From contig JBFWMT010000085.1 of NCBI GenBank assembly GCA_050251415.1, positions 1 to 6,352 of the forward strand: 6,352 bases of DNA. Reading direction: 5' to 3'. How positions within the stretch are numbered: the first letter of the stretch is position 1; the number at the start of each line of letters is the position of its first letter. The translations under genes were made by a program, and so were the position numbers. The notes beneath the pieces were generated by a model. That model did no database searches, was not told the DNA's origin, and saw only the letters and a program-made list of their open reading frames with translations. Positions 6,013 through 6,352 of the stretch are shown here, piece after piece. Origin of the DNA: UBA8514 sp050251415. Its GTDB lineage: Bacteria > Bacillota > Clostridia > Lachnospirales > Anaerotignaceae.

Positions 6013-6169
6013 AGCTTGCATCATAGTTTAACCCGCCATATCATTGGCATGTAATCCTTAAAATCGCTCTATGATGTGTAATAGTTAATAAAAATGCAAA
6101 TTAAATTTCAGTGAAAATTTACTCAAAAACTGCCTGATCGAGAGCAATGCCCATCAGGCAGTTTTAATT
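6013..6169 (+). ncRNA. Candidate plus-strand small RNA between dctP and dctQ
   Basis: A hypothetical RNA of about 150-157 nt, proposed from three pieces in the right order on the plus strand: an extended -10 box (5998-6006), a foldable domain (6018-6077) and a 13-bp hairpin ending in TTTT (6126-6165). The domain is closed by GCATCATAG with CTATGATGT (one G-U pair), with inner pairs TTTAA/TTAAA and GCCA/TGGC. The closing stem is slightly better as plus-strand RNA, because the outer G-U pairs become C-A mismatches on the other strand. I recognise no known RNA family and no coding potential. Ends are estimated. The hairpin may belong only to dctP, in which case there is no RNA gene. Confidence 0.25.
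6125..6165 (-). terminator. Hairpin terminator or attenuator after dctP, possibly bidirectional
   Basis: Perfect 13-bp arms AAAACTGCCTGAT (6126-6138) and ATCAGGCAGTTTT (6153-6165) surround a 14-nt loop. On the minus strand the stem runs into five T, and on the plus strand into four. It starts 69 bases beyond the dctP stop and stands between dctP and dctQM, so it would reduce permease transcripts relative to the binding protein, a common need in TRAP systems. Confidence 0.8.
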
Positions 6170-6233
6170 ACATAAAATCGTTCAAATCATACAATTTCGC
6201 TTAAAAACCCGAACTTTTTTACTTGTAATCTAA

Positions 6234-6352
6234 TTATTTGTTTGCTGCAATAACTTCCTGAACACTAGCATAGATCTCAGGTGAAACGAAACCAGCGCCT
6301 TCTTTTACATATGTTTCGTAAATTGAAGCTGTAGCATCCTGGAATGGTTTCT
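6234..6352 (-). CDS. dctP: C-terminal end of the TRAP solute-binding protein (DctP)
   Basis: The final 39 codons including stop are present; the rest lies beyond the right edge. The visible protein ends KPFQDATASIYETY at the start of the segment and VQEVIAANK before TAA at 6234-6236. This pattern, a PF..AT..IYE.Y stretch followed by a helix and a short polar tail, resembles the C-termini of extracytoplasmic DctP-type binding proteins. Its place directly upstream of dctQ and dctM makes the call likely. In Gram-positive bacteria such a protein would be a lipoprotein on the outer face of the membrane, but the N-terminus is not visible. The substrate cannot be inferred. Confidence 0.75.
   Translation of the reverse strand, partial: KPFQDATASIYETYVKEGAGFVSPEIYASVQEVIAANK

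Larger units (their letters stand above)
5902..6233. other. 332-nt dctP-dctQ intergenic region
   Basis: No protein gene is seen in either strand. From the dctP side (right to left) it contains about 68 unassigned AT-rich bases, a strong 13-bp hairpin (6126-6165), an AT-rich linker, a foldable segment with 8-bp closing arms (6018-6077), a plus-strand TGATATAAT box (5998-6006), an 11-bp direct repeat (5925-5952) and the dctQ ribosome binding site. I found no convincing minus-strand promoter for dctQM here, so dctQM may depend on read-through past the hairpin. Confidence 0.8.

Noticed and set aside
6019..6076. Purine riboswitch in the dctP-dctQ gap (minus strand reads AATGATATGG, as in some purine aptamers)
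   Set aside because: The second hairpin and the conserved core after that stretch are missing, and the genes are not purine related; the match is a short chance resemblance.
1..6352. Mobile elements, CRISPR arrays, tRNA or rRNA
   Set aside because: No transposase, integrase, regular repeat-spacer pattern or RNA gene signature was found on reading both strands.

Overview
The window looks like chromosomal DNA of a low-GC Gram-positive anaerobe, most likely a clostridial Firmicute (Lachnospiraceae-like is a guess). The reasons are the AT-rich sequence, strong AGGAGG-type ribosome binding sites before nearly every gene, two TTG starts, sigma-A-type promoters, and the presence of a UPF0735 (ThrR/PheB-type) ACT regulator. 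All eight protein genes lie on the minus strand, so the window reads biologically from right to left.

Right part (6352 to about 4054): a tripartite TRAP transporter operon. It holds the last 38 codons of the solute-binding protein dctP (6234-6352), a 332-base gap, then dctQ (5398-5901, TTG start) and dctM (4109-5398). The last two overlap in a TAATG junction. A perfect 11-bp hairpin with a T7 tail (4054-4085) ends the operon. The dctP-dctQ gap is unusually rich. It has a 13-bp inverted repeat that works as a terminator or attenuator after dctP, an 11-bp direct repeat just ahead of dctQ, and a plus-strand extended -10 box followed by a foldable segment. Together these could form a small plus-strand RNA gene of about 150 nt.

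Middle (4050 to 3542): a single ArsC/Spx-fold protein with a CxxC motif. It has its own extended -10 promoter, a roughly 140-nt leader and a 17-bp palindrome upstream of its ribosome binding site.

Left part (3545 to 1): an aspartate-family amino acid operon. A good promoter (TTGAAA-17-TATAGT) overlaps the 3' end of the ArsC-like gene and is followed at the predicted transcript start by a 16-bp palindrome, GAAAACATTTGTTTTC. The genes are the ACT-domain regulator (thrR/pheB-like), hom (homoserine dehydrogenase), thrB (homoserine kinase) and lysC (aspartate kinase, cut by the window edge). Spacings are 20, 1 and 16 nt. LysC feeds aspartate into the pathway, Hom makes homoserine, and ThrB phosphorylates it for threonine synthesis. 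The threonine synthase gene thrC is not in the window. The first gene probably senses an amino acid through its ACT domain and represses the operon at the palindrome. The C-terminal ACT-like domain of Hom is diverged, which raises the possibility that feedback here relies more on the regulator than on Hom itself.

No tRNA, rRNA, insertion sequence or CRISPR array was seen. The most novel candidates are the dctP-dctQ gap RNA and the palindromic operator of the thr operon.
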